From Candidatus Gastranaerophilales bacterium (lineage in GTDB: Bacteria; Cyanobacteriota; Vampirovibrionia; Gastranaerophilales; UBA9971): DNA of 5,989 bases. This document shows, in pieces, positions 4,895 through 5,989 of this stretch; positions within the stretch are counted from its first letter, which is position 1, and each line of letters opens with the position of its first letter. The notes below the pieces were generated by a model, which was given only the letters and a program-made list of their open reading frames with translations, had not been told where the DNA came from and made no database searches. The stretch covers positions 1-5,989 of the forward strand of contig JANQGS010000270.1 of assembly GCA_028277195.1 (NCBI GenBank), read 5' to 3'. A program made the position numbers and the translations under genes.

Positions 4895-5989
4895 TTATTC
4901 CGCAATAAAATTTCGGTTCCGCAGCATCATCTGTGAAATCATTTGCTTTATGTAAGCATTAGCCGAAACAGCTTCCTGTTCCTGCAGTTCGCGTGCAATA
5001 ACGCCGAAAATATTTATACCGTAAGTCTGAAACTGACTGCAAATCTTTCTTAATGCGGACTTGTCCGGCTCTAAGCCCGTAACAAGAATTACCCCGTCAA
5101 CACATGCCCCCACCGTAAACGCATCCGGCACTGCAAGCGCAGGAGGAACATCAATAAAAACCCACTTATATTTTAGTTTAAGGTTTTTAACCAGCAGCCT
5201 AAATGAATCCGAATACAAATATAAAGAAGGGTCAGAAGAGTTTCCGTTATTAGGTATTATAAAAAAGTTGTTAACCCCCGGAATAGAGTACGTATAACGT
5301 TCAGTTTCCCCGGGCGAGCTCTCTAAAAGTTCGGTTAAGTCGCCCTTTTCATCGACCCTAAGCCCTAAGTCCCTTCCTATGGAGGGAGTCCTGAAGTCCG
5401 CGTCAACCACAACAACTGACTCGCCTGTCCTGCTCAGCCCATAAGCCGTATTCATAATAATTGTAGACCTGCACTTGGAAAATTCCGAGGAGGTAAAGGC
5501 GAAAACTTTCCTGTTAGTATTATAAGCCCTTAATTTAAAGCAGGAAACAACCTTCTGGAACGCAAGGGAATAAAAGGAAGCGGTTTCGTCTATTGCAAAC
5601 ATTATGTCAGGCTCATCGTACATTTCCCTCTCAAGCCAGGGTATAGTGCCCAGCACAGGTAACTTAAGGTCCTGTTCAATCTCTTCAGGGGAGTTGTAAC
5701 TGTTTTTGAACAATTCTCGAAATATTGCGATAATTACCGCTATCAGGGCGGAAAATATTATAAAAAGCGTGATAAGTTCAAACCTTCCCGGAAAAGCCTT
5801 GTAAAGAGGGATTTTAGGATTATCAAGGACTGTAATCCCCGGGTTTAAGTCCATATACTCGGAAATAAAAAATGAAACTATATCTTTTGCTACTACAGGG
5901 TCTTCCCATTTTGCCGTAACATCTATTATGTTTGTATTTGAGGGGTTTTTGACGTCCACTGCCTTTTTGATTTTTTCCATGCCGGGTTC
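4895..5989 (-). CDS. Wzz/Wzc-like polysaccharide co-polymerase, BY-kinase-like domain, 5' end missing
   Basis: The frame is open to the right edge; an internal ATG at 5978-5980 is preceded in frame by E-P-G codons, so the true start lies outside. Numbering from that ATG, residues 1-50 match the end of a Wzz chain-length domain (TNIIDVTAKWEDPVVAKDI). A proline-containing stretch (NPKIPLYKAFPGR, 54-66) precedes a membrane helix at about 68-87, the second helix of Wzz proteins. Next come PEEIEQDLKLPVLGTIPWL (98-116), the usual linker, and a bacterial-tyrosine-kinase-like P-loop domain. Walker A' (VVVVDADFRTPS, 189-200) and Walker B (VFIDVPP, 274-280) are clear. The Walker A site is degraded: at 163-173 it reads TSSEFSKCRST where active relatives have a PGEGKST-type loop. 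The C-terminal tail lacks a tyrosine cluster. The protein probably controls length or export of a capsule or exopolysaccharide at the inner membrane, with the cytoplasmic domain acting structurally. The stop is TAA. Confidence 0.85.
   Translation of the reverse strand, partial: EPGMEKIKKAVDVKNPSNTNIIDVTAKWEDPVVAKDIVSFFISEYMDLNPGITVLDNPKIPLYKAFPGRFELITLFIIFSALIAVIIAIFRELFKNSYNSPEEIEQDLKLPVLGTIPWLEREMYDEPDIMFAIDETASFYSLAFQKVVSCFKLRAYNTNRKVFAFTSSEFSKCRSTIIMNTAYGLSRTGESVVVVDADFRTPSIGRDLGLRVDEKGDLTELLESSPGETERYTYSIPGVNNFFIIPNNGNSSDPSLYLYSDSFRLLVKNLKLKYKWVFIDVPPALAVPDAFTVGACVDGVILVTGLEPDKSALRKICSQFQTYGINIFGVIARELQEQEAVSANAYIKQMISQMMLRNRNFIAE

Noticed and set aside
5978..5980. ATG at 5980 as the real start of the Wzc-like protein
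   Set aside because: The frame stays open to the window edge and the first residues correspond to the end of a Wzz domain, whose first membrane helix and coiled coil must lie upstream.

Overview
The window comes from a bacterial chromosome of low to moderate GC, with AT-rich intergenic DNA. The lineage cannot be fixed from the sequence. A SPOR-domain membrane protein, a Wzz/BY-kinase-type polysaccharide protein, Flp-type pilins and a DUF366 protein together would suit an environmental or candidate-phylum bacterium, but that is an inference. Translation starts are mostly poor in Shine-Dalgarno (SD) sequence; the first pilin gene is the clear exception.

Layout. Positions 3-2583 hold three minus-strand genes, read right to left: tilS (tRNA-Ile lysidine synthetase), a DUF366 gene, and a SPOR-domain membrane protein that starts one base after the DUF366 stop. 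From tilS, 22 bp of AT-rich DNA separates a divergent plus-strand gene (2606-2911) for a 101-residue protein that looks like a winged helix. After a 122-bp spacer with an unusual nested inverted repeat come two overlapping plus-strand genes (3034-3422) for Flp/Tad-type class III prepilins, closed by a strong 13-bp hairpin at 3461-3492. A second hairpin with a plus-strand T-tract sits beside the 3' end of the convergent miaB gene (3583-4818, minus). Upstream of miaB, also on the minus strand, is the 3' part of a Wzz/Wzc-like gene that runs off the right edge. No gene-free stretch exceeds about 160 bp.

How the genes relate. TilS (anticodon base 34) and MiaB (base 37 next to the anticodon) are housekeeping tRNA-modification enzymes flanking a small surface-structure module. 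The two pilins would need a Tad prepilin peptidase, ATPase and secretin encoded elsewhere. The small winged-helix-like protein lies directly upstream in the same orientation and is a candidate, unproven, regulator of them. The points most worth a second look are the degraded P-loop of the Wzc-like protein, the pilin pair with different residues at the cleavage site, the nested inverted repeat before the pilins, and the near-leaderless divergent promoter. I do not see a clearly new multi-gene system here.
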